The notes: generated by a model from the letters alone, not told the origin. A stretch of DNA of 64,000 nucleotides from Rossellomorea vietnamensis (GCF_008180415.1 NZ_VTEI01000002.1:537740-601739); one strand, 5' to 3'; counted from the stretch's first letter, positions 9,571-20,069 are shown. Translations and numbers: made by a program.

Positions 9571-10401
9571 CTAGCCAAGCACCTGATTTTCCTCTGGAAA
9601 CGTAATCACTTCATAGTTGTTTTCATTGAATTTAATCGTGATAAGCCCATGCTGGCCAGTAAAATAAACATCAATCCAGCTCTCATGGAAAAGTTCCACC
9701 AGATCTGTATTCATATATTTTTTCTTATCTCGGTAAAAAACAGCTGTTTGCGGATCGATATGATTTAACAGCCGTTCCGATAATAATTCCGTTTTGTTAT
9801 ACAGCGGAACCTTCAATATATTGACATCACTTAACTGCTCATTCATTAATAAGTTCTCTGCCTCCTGGGAATGAGAACTCAGCCAAAGGAAACGATGAGG
9901 CAAAGAAGTGATAGAAAAATCAAGCCCTTCATTTTCCGTGCCGCCGTCAAACATCACATCAATGGCAACATTCTGATTTAACGCATGCTTAGTGCCTTTT
10001 TCTAGAGGAAGCACAGGCACTTCCGAACCAGTGATCCCCGGGGCAAGTTTTGCACCTGTCAGCACTTCTTCCACTCCCCATTGTCCGGCAATTCTATTGA
10101 GAACATCTCTATGATATTCTGTAATATCGGTGACAAGTATTCCTTTTATCTTTTTGATTCCATACTTATCCAAAGTAGAGGAAAGAGACTCCGACTGGCT
10201 GCTTGTACTTGTGTTGATCAGGTAATTCACACCTTCCGGTAGGTGGATAATCGCAACTTCCCCTCTTTCAAAAGGCAGGAAAGACAACGCAAACTCGTCT
10301 GGTTTTAACTTTAAGTCCACCTGTGGACCAGCTGCTATTATATTCCCTTCTGAAAAAAGAAAAAACATTATCAGCAGGAACGCCGCCGTATACCCTCTCA
10401 T
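9571..10401 (-). CDS. Secreted protein resembling the metallo-beta-lactamase-like tail of ComEC; catalytic motif missing
   Basis: 276 residues beginning with a signal peptide or anchor (about residues 1-24). The order of elements recalls the MBL-like C-terminal domain of ComEC: a strand with INTSTSS where DGG is usual, then KYGIKKIKGILVTDITEYHRDVLNRI where the HxHxDH zinc motif would be, then DVMFDGGTENEGLDFSI. The histidine cluster is absent, so it is probably not an active hydrolase. The ATG at 10401 has GGAGGT 9 bp upstream. It lies just downstream of dinG. The fold assignment is inference. Confidence 0.6.
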   Translation of the reverse strand: MRGYTAAFLLIMFFLFSEGNIIAAGPQVDLKLKPDEFALSFLPFERGEVAIIHLPEGVNYLINTSTSSQSESLSSTLDKYGIKKIKGILVTDITEYHRDVLNRIAGQWGVEEVLTGAKLAPGITGSEVPVLPLEKGTKHALNQNVAIDVMFDGGTENEGLDFSITSLPHRFLWLSSHSQEAENLLMNEQLSDVNILKVPLYNKTELLSERLLNHIDPQTAVFYRDKKKYMNTDLVELFHESWIDVYFTGQHGLITIKFNENNYEVITFPEENQVLG

Positions 10402-10480
10402 GACTAACATACCTCCTATTTCATTTCTACATTTAGAGTACGTTAATCATGAAAATTTATCCGATAAAGCCGAATGGATT

Positions 10481-13282
10481 TTACAGCCACTCTTCAATCA
10501 ATTCCACCATTTCATGAAGCTCTCCCTGGCGGACGGGCATATCAGGAATGGAGTCAAGGAATGCCTTGCCGTATCTGGCTGTAACAATCCTTCTATCAAA
10601 TACAATCACGATTCCCCTATCCGTATTTCGTCTGATCAATCTCCCGACACCCTGCTTGAATCGGAGGATCGCTTCGGGTAGTGAGTAATGGGAAAACGGG
10701 TTTTTCCCTTCACCTTTCAAGAAATCACTTTTTGCCTGTGCTACGGGTTCATCCGGCGGTGCAAAAGGCAGCCTTACCAGCACAAGACAGGACAGGTCTT
10801 CACCCGGAATATCGACACCCTCCCAAAAGCTGCTCGTGCCAAATAAGATAGCCTTGTCAAATCTCTGGAAGTTCTTTGTCAGCCTAGTCCGGCTTCCCCC
10901 GGAAATTCCTTGTGCCATCAACACAAAGTCATCCAGCAAACCGCTGTCTTTCATTAAATCATGAGTTTTGCGAAGCATATCAAAAGCGGTGAACAACACC
11001 AGCATCCTGCCCTTCGTTGCCTGAGCCACACCAATTAAGTGTGTCGCAATGGCTTCAACATATTCATCCAATGACACGTTCTGGATTTCAGGAACATCTG
11101 TTGGAATGAACAGCTTGGTCATCTCATTGTAATTGAATGGGGAAGAAATTCTGACAGCGTCCACTTTATCGCGTGATAAACCGACTTCTTCCTGAAAATA
11201 ATTGAAAGAATTCTGGACAGTCAATGTAGCCGAAGTCATGATGGCACATTTCTTTTGGTCGAAAAACGAACTCTTCAATTTTTCCCCGACTGCTGCAAGC
11301 TGAGACTGGATTAACAGGCTGTTAGGCAAGGAGCGTAGATCTCCTTCCAGCCATATCACATCGTTATCTGAAGGAAACATAAATACTTCCCGCAAGTTTG
11401 ATCTTAGCTCCGCCCATTCAACAAGAAAGCTGTACATTTCCTCCAAGGAAGCCTTTTCGGAATCGTCCAGGGAATTTTCTTTCTCCTTCAGCATTTCCAA
11501 GCGGCTTTCCATTTCTCCCTCGATTCTCTTCATTTCGGAGACAACGCGTTCCACACACATGATTGCCGGTCTCCATTCACTGGAATTCAACAGCGACTGG
11601 GTAAGTCTCATTTGAATCTTTTGGATTCCTTTTCTCTTTTTTGCCTGCTTCAAGAAGAGCGACGTAATGACCGAAAAGCAATCTTCTATTTCTCTGTAAA
11701 AATCATTGACATACTGATCAAGCTCGAAAGAATGAAGTTTCGGTTGAAGTGAATATTTTTTTATCATTTTTTCCATTTTGAACAATAGCTGTTTTTGGTC
11801 AATCAGTCCAAGCTGCCCAATGACAAACTTGACCGATAGATAATCGATTATTTTGCCAAAGTGGCTTCTGGCCGACTTCTCCAGATGGTGAGCTTCATCT
11901 ATGATGACTGTCTCATATTCTGGAAGGAGCCGCCTTTCACTCACCAAATCCGCAAGCAGCATTGAATGGTTGGTGACAATTAAGTCGGCACTCTTGGAAA
12001 GATTCCGGGCATGCAGATAAAAGTCCCTGCCGATCCATGGATCCTTTTTGATATGCCATCCGTCATGCCTGATTCTATTCCAGAATAATCTTCCGCCGCT
12101 TGTCAAATTAAGCTCATCCACATCGCCTGTTTCAGTGGATGTCAGCCAGACAAGAATCTGCATCTTCGTAAGAGCAATATCATAGTGGTTCTCTTCCTCT
12201 GTCAAAGACTGCTCAAATTTGAACAAATTCAAGTAGTGGTTCTTTCCTTTCAAGAGAACGGCATTAAAAGGGAAATCCAGCATCTCTCTAAGGAATCCGA
12301 CTTCCTTTTCCAGCAATTGTTCCTGAAGCTGAATGGTATACGTGCTCACCACCACCGGAATTTCTTCCTGCTTACTGTGCAAGATGGCAGGAAGAAGATA
12401 GCCTAAGGACTTGCCCACACCAGTACCCGCTTCGATGATGATATGCTTATTTTCTGTCATCGCTTCATATGCCTTATCCATCATCAAAAATTGGCCTTCC
12501 CTTTTCTCAAATGAAGATATGGCTGTAGACAATAAAGCCATCTTATCCTCATCCTCTCTTGGATAAGCCGCCTCTGACTGGTCGACACGCACATGAGGCT
12601 GAACCTTCTTCTTTCTGATGGCGATTCCCCTGAAAACCTCCAGTTCCGGGTCAATGTCCTCAATCGATTTCCTCTTTTGGGTAAGAATATTGGAAAAAAG
12701 CAGGGATAAATCACTTTTCAGCCAATTGGACAGCTTTTCCATCTGCTCAAGTGTCACGAGCGGAAGTTCTGCAAGCTTCTCAATAAAATGAATAAGCAAT
12801 TCTGCCGTAACCAATGCGTCACTATCAGCTTGGTGCGGACGGCTGTGGTTAAAAGAAAATCGATCGGAAAGTTCTGTCAGTTTATAACTGTCCGCGGTGG
12901 GAAGAGTGATTTTTGCAAGCTCGACAGTATCAAAGGAAGGACCCGTAAACGTATTGTAGCCGGCCTCCTCCAGCTCAGCCTGGAGAAAACCCAAATCAAA
13001 TTGGACATTGTGAGCACAAAAAACAGCCCCATCCAGCAGCTCCAAAACTTTTGGAGCTATCTCAGAAAATTCAGGGGCGCCCTTGACCATTTCATCATCG
13101 ATCCCGGTCAATTCCTCTATAAACGAAGGTATCCTCATACCGGGATTCATAAAAGTGGTATACGAATCTACAACAGCTCCTTCTTGGACCACCATTGCAG
13201 CTAATTGAATTATTTTGTCTCCCTTTTTCGGGGAGTTACCTGTAGTTTCTAAATCCACTACAACTATTTTATGAGGTACCAT
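10481..13282 (-). CDS. dinG: DinG family helicase with N-terminal DnaQ-type 3'-5' exonuclease domain
   Basis: 933 residues. The exonuclease domain (about 1-165) has VVDLETTG, HNVQFDLGF and HQADSDA, giving the DEDDh set. The XPD-like superfamily 2 part has Walker A GTGVGKS (about 285), the DEAH box in IIDEAHHLEKSARSHFG, TSATLT, and motif VI QGVGRLIRR. The cysteines of the Fe-S cluster found in E. coli DinG are absent, as in the Firmicutes form, which has been reported to act as an exonuclease rather than a helicase. The long insert after DEAH is coiled and charged. Confidence 0.93.
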   Translation of the reverse strand: MVPHKIVVVDLETTGNSPKKGDKIIQLAAMVVQEGAVVDSYTTFMNPGMRIPSFIEELTGIDDEMVKGAPEFSEIAPKVLELLDGAVFCAHNVQFDLGFLQAELEEAGYNTFTGPSFDTVELAKITLPTADSYKLTELSDRFSFNHSRPHQADSDALVTAELLIHFIEKLAELPLVTLEQMEKLSNWLKSDLSLLFSNILTQKRKSIEDIDPELEVFRGIAIRKKKVQPHVRVDQSEAAYPREDEDKMALLSTAISSFEKREGQFLMMDKAYEAMTENKHIIIEAGTGVGKSLGYLLPAILHSKQEEIPVVVSTYTIQLQEQLLEKEVGFLREMLDFPFNAVLLKGKNHYLNLFKFEQSLTEEENHYDIALTKMQILVWLTSTETGDVDELNLTSGGRLFWNRIRHDGWHIKKDPWIGRDFYLHARNLSKSADLIVTNHSMLLADLVSERRLLPEYETVIIDEAHHLEKSARSHFGKIIDYLSVKFVIGQLGLIDQKQLLFKMEKMIKKYSLQPKLHSFELDQYVNDFYREIEDCFSVITSLFLKQAKKRKGIQKIQMRLTQSLLNSSEWRPAIMCVERVVSEMKRIEGEMESRLEMLKEKENSLDDSEKASLEEMYSFLVEWAELRSNLREVFMFPSDNDVIWLEGDLRSLPNSLLIQSQLAAVGEKLKSSFFDQKKCAIMTSATLTVQNSFNYFQEEVGLSRDKVDAVRISSPFNYNEMTKLFIPTDVPEIQNVSLDEYVEAIATHLIGVAQATKGRMLVLFTAFDMLRKTHDLMKDSGLLDDFVLMAQGISGGSRTRLTKNFQRFDKAILFGTSSFWEGVDIPGEDLSCLVLVRLPFAPPDEPVAQAKSDFLKGEGKNPFSHYSLPEAILRFKQGVGRLIRRNTDRGIVIVFDRRIVTARYGKAFLDSIPDMPVRQGELHEMVELIEEWL

Positions 13283-13445
13283 AAAATCACACAGCCTTTA
13301 TCATCTCTTTATCTTCACAAGTGTACCATAATACCTTGGAGCAGAGCCAGAAGAGAGGGTGCTGATATATTTTTTTGGTCTGCCTTTGGATAGTTCGAGT
13401 TTCTATATGTATAGGCGTTTGCTGGCCAATCCGCTATCGGTTAAA

Positions 13446-14120
13446 CGATATACCTCTGGCTGGTGGATACATGAGTTTATGGTTTTGAGTTGAGATATGT
13501 ATTCACTCTATGGCGGGTGGATACACGAGTCATGGGTTTTGAGGTGAGATATGTATCCTCTCGGGGCTTCTGGATACATGTCGCTTCGATTTTCTGCTGA
13601 GATATGTATCCACTCGGGGCTTCTGGATACATGAGGCAACGATTTGCTGCTGAGATATGTATCCACTCCGGGCTTCTGGATACACGAGTCACCGATTTTC
13701 TCCAGAGATATGTACCCACACAAGGCTTCCGAATACACGAGTCCTGGGTTTTGAGGTAAGATATGTATCCACTCGGGGCTTCTGGATACATGAGGCACCG
13801 ATTTGATGCTGAGATATGTATCCACTCCGGGCTTCTGGATACACGAGTCACCGATTTTCTCCAGAGATATGTACCCACACAAGGCTTCTGGATACACGAG
13901 TCACCAATTTTCTGCTGAGATATGTATCTACTCCGGGCTTCTGGATACACAAGTCCTCGATTTTCTGCTGAGATATGTATCTACTCCGGGCTTCTGGATA
14001 CACGAGGCACCGATTTGCTGCTGAGATATGTACCCACACAAGGCTTCTGGATACACGAGTCACCGATTTTCTGCTGAGATATGTACCCACTCCAATCCAA
14101 GATCCTGAATACACCAAGTC
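13446..14120. repeat. 53-bp tandem repeat array (about 13 units)
   Basis: Units begin at 13492, 13546, 13599, 13652, 13705, 13758, 13811, 13864, 13917, 13970, 14023 and 14076, with a degenerate unit before the first and a decayed last one. Spacing is exactly 53 bp except one 54-bp unit. Each typical unit carries TGTATCCA, an 11-nt GC-rich loop and TGGATACA, an 8-bp hairpin, followed by a more variable 20-nt segment. As 53 is not a multiple of three, the overlapping open frames here are by-products of the absence of stop codons, not one repeated protein. It fills the gap between dinG and panD. Confidence 0.9.
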
Positions 14121-14264
14121 TGCGCTGAAAGATACAAAATTCATAAACCTTAAGCAGAATCCTGTACCCATCCATTCCACGCTGACGGGTCATCAGTCCC
14201 GGTAACCTCAATGATCAAGTGTGGCCTTAACGCAATAACTTTTTAAAATAAGTACTTTCCCGCT

Positions 14265-14303
14265 CAAAAAAGAAGAGGACGAAACCTTAAACGATTTCGT
14301 CCC
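14265..14303 (-). terminator. Terminator after panD
   Basis: Minus-strand stem GGACGAAA/TTTCGTCC followed by TCTTCTTTTTT; it ends the panBCD operon. Confidence 0.85.
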
Positions 14304-14369
14304 CATTAGCAGGTACTATTTATGATTCGCAAACTTGGCACCCATAAATTCCGGTGCTGTCTGCAAAGA

Positions 14370-14753
14370 TCAATAAACCGTTGCTTCCGGCTCTGTTCCC
14401 AGCATTTCCACTATATTATTCTTTTCATCCATGATGGCCACTTTCGGGACATGAGTATGTGCTTTTTCGTCAGGAACAAGCTTATATGAAATGACGATGA
14501 TGACGTCACCCGGCTGTACAAGACGGGCAGCCGCACCATTCAGGCAGAATACACCGCTTCCGCGTTCTCCCGGTATGATATACGTTTCAAGTCTTGCGCC
14601 ATTATTATTATTGACGATTTGAACTTTTTCATTTGGAAGCATACCGACATTGTCGAGGATATCTTGGTCAATCGTAATGCTGCCCACATAGTTCAAGTTC
14701 GCTTCTGTCACTGTCGCTCTATGGATTTTCCCACTCATCATCGTTCTAAACAT
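14370..14753 (-). CDS. panD: Aspartate 1-decarboxylase proenzyme
   Basis: Makes beta-alanine from aspartate for pantothenate and CoA. The enzyme self-cleaves at Gly24-Ser25, seen here in YVGSITI, to form the pyruvoyl cofactor; [13 protein letters not shown] and [15 protein letters not shown] are further family blocks. The ATG at 14753 has AGGAGGAG upstream and overlaps the end of panC by 8 bp; 127 residues equals the B. subtilis length. Confidence 0.97.
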   Translation of the reverse strand: MFRTMMSGKIHRATVTEANLNYVGSITIDQDILDNVGMLPNEKVQIVNNNNGARLETYIIPGERGSGVFCLNGAAARLVQPGDVIIVISYKLVPDEKAHTHVPKVAIMDEKNNIVEMLGTEPEATVY

Positions 14754-15612
14754 GGTGTATCTCCTCCTGTGCCGCTTTAATGATAATGTTATCAATCAGC
14801 CGGGCTTTATCGAATTTCACTGCTAAGGCTATTATGAACTCACCCTGAAGTTTATCTATGGCTGTTAATTCAGGATATGAATAGATTTCGATATAATCAA
14901 TGATTCCGCTGGTTTCTGCGCTGATTCTATTATGGATAAAAGAAATGATGCGTTTGGGATCTGCTTCACCTTCCCTGATCAATCTTTCTGCATCATTCAG
15001 GCTTTTGTTCAAAACTGGAGCTTCCTTTCTTTCCACCTCGGAAAGGTAGACGTTCCTCGAACTCTTTGCCAAGCCATCATCTTCCCTGACCGTGGGAACA
15101 CGGACAATATTCACAGGAAAATTCAGGTCGTTAACCAGCCCTTCTATAACAGCTACCTGCTGTGCATCCTTAAGTCCAAAGTAAGCATTATCCGGGCCCA
15201 CAATATTGAATAACTTCGATACCACAGTGACTACCCCGTCAAAATGACCTTCCCGCTTGCTTCCACATAGGACATCGGTGCGATCGGTAACATGCATTTT
15301 TATTGAAGATCCTGAGTACATTTCATCAGCTTCAGGGAGAAACAGCACATCGACTCCTGCTGACCGGGCAAGCTCGGCATCTCTCTCAGGATTGCGGGGA
15401 TAGCTTTCAAAGTCCTCATTGGGTCCGAACTGCAGCGGATTCACAAAGATACTCATGACGACAATATCAGTTTCCCGCCTGGCCTGCTGCGCCAAGGTAA
15501 GGTGGCCTTCATGCAGAAAGCCCATTGTCGGCACGAAACCTACTGTTTTTCCTCTCCGCTTTTCTTTTACTAAAAACTCCTGTATGGAAGAAATCGAGGT
15601 ATATTTTATCAT
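14746..15612 (-). CDS. panC: Pantothenate synthetase (pantoate--beta-alanine ligase)
   Basis: ATP-dependent condensation of pantoate and beta-alanine. It shows [11 protein letters not shown] with the HxGH nucleotide-binding signature, [22 protein letters not shown] and the KSSRN (KMSKS-like) loop. The ATG at 15612 with GGGGG upstream is preferred to the one at 15630, which would start inside the panB tail. It lies 1 bp from the panB stop codon. Confidence 0.96.
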   Translation of the reverse strand: MIKYTSISSIQEFLVKEKRRGKTVGFVPTMGFLHEGHLTLAQQARRETDIVVMSIFVNPLQFGPNEDFESYPRNPERDAELARSAGVDVLFLPEADEMYSGSSIKMHVTDRTDVLCGSKREGHFDGVVTVVSKLFNIVGPDNAYFGLKDAQQVAVIEGLVNDLNFPVNIVRVPTVREDDGLAKSSRNVYLSEVERKEAPVLNKSLNDAERLIREGEADPKRIISFIHNRISAETSGIIDYIEIYSYPELTAIDKLQGEFIIALAVKFDKARLIDNIIIKAAQEEIHHV

Positions 15613-15613
15613 G

Positions 15614-16450
15614 TTACTTTTTACCCCCATATAAGGATTGTAGTTCTTCTTCTTTCATAGTGAAAGTGTGGCCGACCTCTGGAAACAGCCCTTCTTTCAC
15701 CTCATGATGATAATTCTGGAGTCCGGCAGCTGCCGCCTCGTTGAAATCTGCGTATTTCTTTACGAATTTTGGGATTCTTTCCACCCCATAGGTCATGATG
15801 TCATGAAAGACCAGGACCTGGCCGTCCGTCTCGCTTCCCGCACCTATGCCAATCACTGGGATATTGATGCTTTTCGACACTTCAGCTGCCAGCTGGCGGG
15901 GGATGCATTCCACAACAAGCGCAAACGCACCGGCTTCTTCGCATCTTTTAGCTTCTTCTATAAGCTTTTTGGCTGCTTCTGCCGTTTTTCCCTGTACTTT
16001 ATATCCCCCCAGTACACCAACCGATTGGGGAGTAAGTCCAAGATGGGCAACAACCGGAATACCTGCAGTTGTAAGGTCAGTAATTGTATCAATCACCTTA
16101 CCCCCGCCTTCAACTTTGACTGCATGTGCCCCGCTATTTCGAACGATATCCGCTGCTGCTTGTAATGTATCGCGTTTTGAAAGATGATATGTCATAAAGG
16201 GCATATCCGTCACCACGAATGTCTCGGGTGCTCCCCTTCTTACCGCCTTGGTATGATGAATCATATCGTCAAGCGTTACAGCAACCGTAGAATCATAGCC
16301 AAGAACAACCATGCCGAGGGAATCACCCACCAGCAGCATATCGATTCCGGCCTGTTCAGAAAGCTTGGCAGATGGATAATCATAGGCAGTTACCATGGAT
16401 ATTTTCTCATTTTCATTTTTCATTTTGATAAAATCAGATGTGCTCTTCAT
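15614..16450 (-). CDS. panB: 3-methyl-2-oxobutanoate hydroxymethyltransferase
   Basis: First step of pantoate synthesis, transferring a hydroxymethyl group from methylene-THF to ketoisovalerate. A TIM-barrel enzyme with [31 protein letters not shown] and [16 protein letters not shown] strong ribosome site (AAGGAGG) precedes the ATG. First gene of panBCD; a TATACT box sits about 45 bp upstream but no clear -35 is seen. Confidence 0.96.
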   Translation of the reverse strand: MKSTSDFIKMKNENEKISMVTAYDYPSAKLSEQAGIDMLLVGDSLGMVVLGYDSTVAVTLDDMIHHTKAVRRGAPETFVVTDMPFMTYHLSKRDTLQAAADIVRNSGAHAVKVEGGGKVIDTITDLTTAGIPVVAHLGLTPQSVGVLGGYKVQGKTAEAAKKLIEEAKRCEEAGAFALVVECIPRQLAAEVSKSINIPVIGIGAGSETDGQVLVFHDIMTYGVERIPKFVKKYADFNEAAAAGLQNYHHEVKEGLFPEVGHTFTMKEEELQSLYGGKK

Positions 16451-16503
16451 TTTCCGTTCCTCCTTTTTTATCAGAGGCGGCGAAACAAATAGTATAAAGG
16501 CAG

Positions 16504-16545
16504 CTTGTGCAGGTTCCCTTCAAGTAGAAAAAGAAACCGCACAAG
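16504..16545. other. Inverted repeat upstream of panB
   Basis: TTGTGC-A-GGTT and AACC-GCACAA form an approximately 10-bp stem (one bulge) around a 22-nt spacer, just upstream of the possible panB -10 box. It may be an operator or simply a hairpin. Confidence 0.4.
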
Positions 16546-16553
16546 AGCCTGAC

Positions 16554-16591
16554 AAAAAGGGACCCTTCCGCAAAAAGGCAGAAGGATCCCG
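16554..16591 (-). terminator. Terminator between birA and panB
   Basis: Minus-strand stem GGGATCCTTC/GAAGGGTCCC with a C-rich mismatch, followed by TTTTTGTC; it lies about 185 bp after the birA stop, the only clear terminator in the gap. Confidence 0.7.
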
Positions 16592-16776
16592 TTAAGTTCA
16601 TTTTAAAGTTTCGACCCTCCGTCCCTGTCCAACTGGATCAAGGCAGAAATAAGCTGATATATTCAATTTTAATCAAATGGTGCAGTTCATTTGAGATACT
16701 GCCCTTCACTAAACGATTATAACAAAAGAATCGGGGAATTCAATAGAAAAAAAGACTAAAAGAAAACGGTTTCACT

Positions 16777-17757
16777 TTAATTTAATTCAATATCCGCCGA
16801 ATACACCTCATGAATGGTTCCGTCTGCATCTTGTATTCTTAAGACGCCGTCTTCATTAATCCCAAGAGCTTTTCCCTGTATGCTTCCGGTGATAGTTCTC
16901 GCTGTAATTTGCCTGCCGATACTGACGGCATAACTTTCCCAAAGCAGCTTGATCGGCGTGAATCCTTTTTCCATATATAAATCATAATACAACTCTAATT
17001 TTTCAAACACCTTTTGAATTAATTTTGATCTGGATATATTTTCTTCTTTTTCTATGGATAAAGAGGTAGCAATAGACTTCAGTTCTTCAGGGAAATCATC
17101 TGCATTCTGGTTGACGTTCATCCCGATTCCGATAATAATGGAGTTGATTTTATCCGCTTCAGCCTGAAGTTCTGTCAAAATGCCTGTTACCTTTTTGCCG
17201 TTCAGCAAAATATCATTCGGCCACTTTATTTCAGGACTCAAGCCGCAAACCTCCTCGATTGCCTGCACAACCGCTACAGCCGCTATCAGAGTAAATTGCG
17301 GTGCTCTTTGAGGAGGAAGCTGGGGTTTCAGGATGATGCTCATCCAGATGCCGGTTCCTTTTGGAGAATGCCAGCTTCTAAGGAGCCTTCCTCTTCCCTC
17401 TGTCTGCTCATCGGCTATGACTGTGGTTCCTTCCCCGCTGCCTTCCTGTGCAAGGGTATGAGCGATTTTTTGTGTAGAGGGAACGGATTCCTTATATTCG
17501 ATCACTCTTCCAATGGCCCTGGTCCTTAAACCTGGGTAAATCTCTTCCCCGCTCACCCTGTCAGGAGATTCCAAAATCCTGTATCCCCTTTTTTTAACAG
17601 CTTCGAAAACAAATCCTTCTTTTCTCAGCTCTTCAATATGCTTCCATACGGCTGTACGGGAGCAGCCGGCTATATCTGCCAGGGCTTGTCCCGATAAAAA
17701 CTCTCCATCAGCCTTCCTGAAGGCTTCCATTAATTTCACTCTTATTGGTGATTGCAA
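16777..17757 (-). CDS. birA: Biotin--[acetyl-CoA-carboxylase] ligase / biotin operon repressor
   Basis: Attaches biotin to carboxylases and, with biotinyl-AMP, represses biotin genes. It has an N-terminal winged helix (CSRTAVWKHIEELRKEG), then the ligase domain with GRGRLLRSWHSP, KWPNDILLNGKKVTGIL and IGIGMNVN, and a C-terminal SH3-like domain. The usual GRGR-x-x-R loop has LLR here. The start is the TTG at 17757, which gives the family N-terminus and overlaps cca; a GTG at 17769 is the alternative. Confidence 0.93.
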   Translation of the reverse strand: MQSPIRVKLMEAFRKADGEFLSGQALADIAGCSRTAVWKHIEELRKEGFVFEAVKKRGYRILESPDRVSGEEIYPGLRTRAIGRVIEYKESVPSTQKIAHTLAQEGSGEGTTVIADEQTEGRGRLLRSWHSPKGTGIWMSIILKPQLPPQRAPQFTLIAAVAVVQAIEEVCGLSPEIKWPNDILLNGKKVTGILTELQAEADKINSIIIGIGMNVNQNADDFPEELKSIATSLSIEKEENISRSKLIQKVFEKLELYYDLYMEKGFTPIKLLWESYAVSIGRQITARTITGSIQGKALGINEDGVLRIQDADGTIHEVYSADIELN

Positions 17758-18926
17758 AGTCCTAACCACTCCCTTATGGTTGATTTCTCATTAGGTACTT
17801 CCCTTTGTATAACCGCTCTTTCTGTCTTTTCAATAAGGTCTTTTATCCAAGCACCGCCGGCCTTACCGGTCCATTTCATCAGATCATTTCCCGACAAATC
17901 CAGTTCATCCCTTTTCTTAATCGGCAAAGAATCATGCATATCCCTTAAGTAACTGTCATCTGCTTTTCCAACAGAAGAATTCAGCACCTGATATACCCTT
18001 TCAACATCTATCGCTGCCGGCATTCCTGCTAAATAAATACTGTAAGGGGTCCATTCCTTTTCCATTCTGTCAGAAAGGAATGATAGTGTTCTTGATATAT
18101 ATTTCACTTTCTTTGAAGGAAGTCTCCAAGGCTCCAAAAAGTCAGGACCATTTTGGGAAAGATGATTCAACAACAGCCACATCTGTTCATTGGTCAGGTG
18201 ATCAACAAGCATATCAGCTGCAGCTCTTACCACTTCGCCTTTTATTTGCGGCAAAGATTCATGAAGTCCTGTTTCTTCCATCACCTTAAAAGACGAGCGC
18301 TTGTATGGTGCACCTAATACCTTTTCGAATTCAGCTGACAGCCGCTCAACAGCAATATACTGAAGAGTTTTTCGGTTGTTCATGATGCTGTTGAAAGTGT
18401 CAATATTAATATTGAAGTTGAGCTGAGCCATAAAACGGACGGCCCTCATCATTCTAAGGGCATCTTCTTTGAAACGTTCATCCGCATCCCCAACTGTACG
18501 GATCACCATTGCATTAAGATCTTCCCGTCCCAGGAATGGGTCATGGATCTCCCCTGAACTGTCCATCGCCATGGCATTAATCGTAAAATCCCTCCTCTGG
18601 AGATCTTCTTTCAAGGACGTAATAAAAGTCACTGAATCCGGTCGTCGATGATCTTTATAGTCATCCTCGCTCCTGAAAGTAGTGATTTCATAGGGGATTT
18701 GGTTATATATTGCAACCACCGTCCCGTGCTCAATTCCAACATCTATTGTTTTAGGAAAAACCGCCTTCACTTGTTGGGGTAAAGCTGAAGTGGCAATATC
18801 AATATCATTTGTTTTTCTATTCAAAAGAAGGTCTCTTACTGAACCTCCGACAAAATAAGCCTGATACCCGGCGTCTTCCAATTTCTTCAGGACAGGCAAC
18901 GCCCGCTGAAATAGGGCAGGGAGCAT
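17742..18926 (-). CDS. cca: CCA tRNA nucleotidyltransferase
   Basis: Adds or repairs the 3' CCA of tRNAs. Class II nucleotidyltransferase: YFVGGSVRDLLL, the catalytic DIDIATSA, RRDFTINAMAMD and EDALRMMRAVRF. The ATG at 18926 sits 6-7 bp after AGTAGGTG; GTG and ATG codons at 18935 and 18932 are too close to it. It is part of the ypjD-to-birA operon. Confidence 0.95.
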   Translation of the reverse strand: MLPALFQRALPVLKKLEDAGYQAYFVGGSVRDLLLNRKTNDIDIATSALPQQVKAVFPKTIDVGIEHGTVVAIYNQIPYEITTFRSEDDYKDHRRPDSVTFITSLKEDLQRRDFTINAMAMDSSGEIHDPFLGREDLNAMVIRTVGDADERFKEDALRMMRAVRFMAQLNFNINIDTFNSIMNNRKTLQYIAVERLSAEFEKVLGAPYKRSSFKVMEETGLHESLPQIKGEVVRAAADMLVDHLTNEQMWLLLNHLSQNGPDFLEPWRLPSKKVKYISRTLSFLSDRMEKEWTPYSIYLAGMPAAIDVERVYQVLNSSVGKADDSYLRDMHDSLPIKKRDELDLSGNDLMKWTGKAGGAWIKDLIEKTERAVIQREVPNEKSTIREWLGLCNHQ

Positions 18927-18935
18927 TATCATCAC

Positions 18936-20066
18936 CTACTCTTCTACTGTAAGCTTTCTGTAAATTTGTTCATATTGATCTACTATTTTGCTCCAATGAA
19001 ACTTTGTTCTTGCCGTTTTCAACGCGTTTTCCGAGAGATCCTGGTAAAGTTTCTCATTTGTGAGCAATGACACAGCCTTTTCCGAAACAGAATCCACAGC
19101 TCCTAAAGGACATATATACCCATTGACGCCATCCTCAATTACCTCTGGTATCCCGCCAATGTCAGTCCCAATGCAGGGTACTCCGCAAGCCATCGCTTCA
19201 AGAGCCACCAGTCCAAAGCTTTCTTTCTCTGAAAGAAGAAGCATGAGGTCACTAAGCGAATACAGTTCTTCAAGGCTATCCTGTTTACCCAGAAAAAGGA
19301 CCTTCTCTTTAATCCCAAGTTCCCTGACCAACTGGCAGATGACCGTCATCTCCGGTCCGTCGCCAACCAGGAGGAGTTTAGCAGGAATTTCCTTGGCAAT
19401 CCTGCTGAATGCCTGAACCACATCTTGCACCCTCTTGACACCCCTGAAATTCGAGACATGGATGATGACTTTTTCTTCCGGAAGTAAACCGTATTCTTTT
19501 TTCAGATGCTCAGAATCTACCTTGCGATAAACTCGTTCATCGATAAAATTGTAAACTGTCTCAATGTCCTTGTCTGGTGAAATAAGACTGTATGTCTGGT
19601 CGACAAGCGCATGTGATACTGCTGTAACATGATCTGACTGTTCAATGCCGAAACGGATGGCTTCTGTTAACGATGGGTCGTACCCCAGTACCGTTATATC
19701 TGTTCCGTGCAGTGTGGTGACAATCTTCAGATCGGTATCAGCCATTTGTTTTGCCAGTATCGCGCAGACAGCATGCGGCACTGCATAATGGACATGCAGG
19801 ATGTCCAGGTTTTCCCTTTTCGCAACCACAGCCATCTTATTAGCGAGGGCTATGTCATAAGGTGCATGCTGAAAGACAGAGTACTGACTCACCTCTACCT
19901 GATGATAATAAATATTCGGATACATTCTATTAAGTCTGAAAGGAACACTGGAAGTAATGAAATGGATTTCATGTCCTCTTTCAGCGAGAAGTTTACCAAG
20001 TTCAGTTGCCACTACCCCGGACCCGCCGACCGTAGGATAGCAGGTGATTCCTATTTTTAATTTCAT
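18936..20066 (-). CDS. bshA: N-acetyl-alpha-D-glucosaminyl L-malate synthase
   Basis: First step of bacillithiol synthesis: joins GlcNAc from UDP-GlcNAc to L-malate. A retaining GT4 (GT-B) glycosyltransferase with N-terminal [28 protein letters not shown], and the donor-site motif [21 protein letters not shown]. It lies 3 bp after bshB1, so the first two pathway steps are made together. Confidence 0.96.
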   Translation of the reverse strand: MKLKIGITCYPTVGGSGVVATELGKLLAERGHEIHFITSSVPFRLNRMYPNIYYHQVEVSQYSVFQHAPYDIALANKMAVVAKRENLDILHVHYAVPHAVCAILAKQMADTDLKIVTTLHGTDITVLGYDPSLTEAIRFGIEQSDHVTAVSHALVDQTYSLISPDKDIETVYNFIDERVYRKVDSEHLKKEYGLLPEEKVIIHVSNFRGVKRVQDVVQAFSRIAKEIPAKLLLVGDGPEMTVICQLVRELGIKEKVLFLGKQDSLEELYSLSDLMLLLSEKESFGLVALEAMACGVPCIGTDIGGIPEVIEDGVNGYICPLGAVDSVSEKAVSLLTNEKLYQDLSENALKTARTKFHWSKIVDQYEQIYRKLTVEE

Positions 20067-20069
20067 AAA

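Noticed and set aside
13492..14120. CRISPR array
   Set aside because: Units are 53 bp with only slightly varied connecting segments, several of which recur between units; no unique spacers and no cas genes.
13477..14211. Several overlapping minus-strand frames of 76-157 codons encoding repeats such as MYPEAPSGYIS
   Set aside because: They run over the 53-bp repeats in all three frames; the unit length shifts the frame each time and there is no ribosome site.
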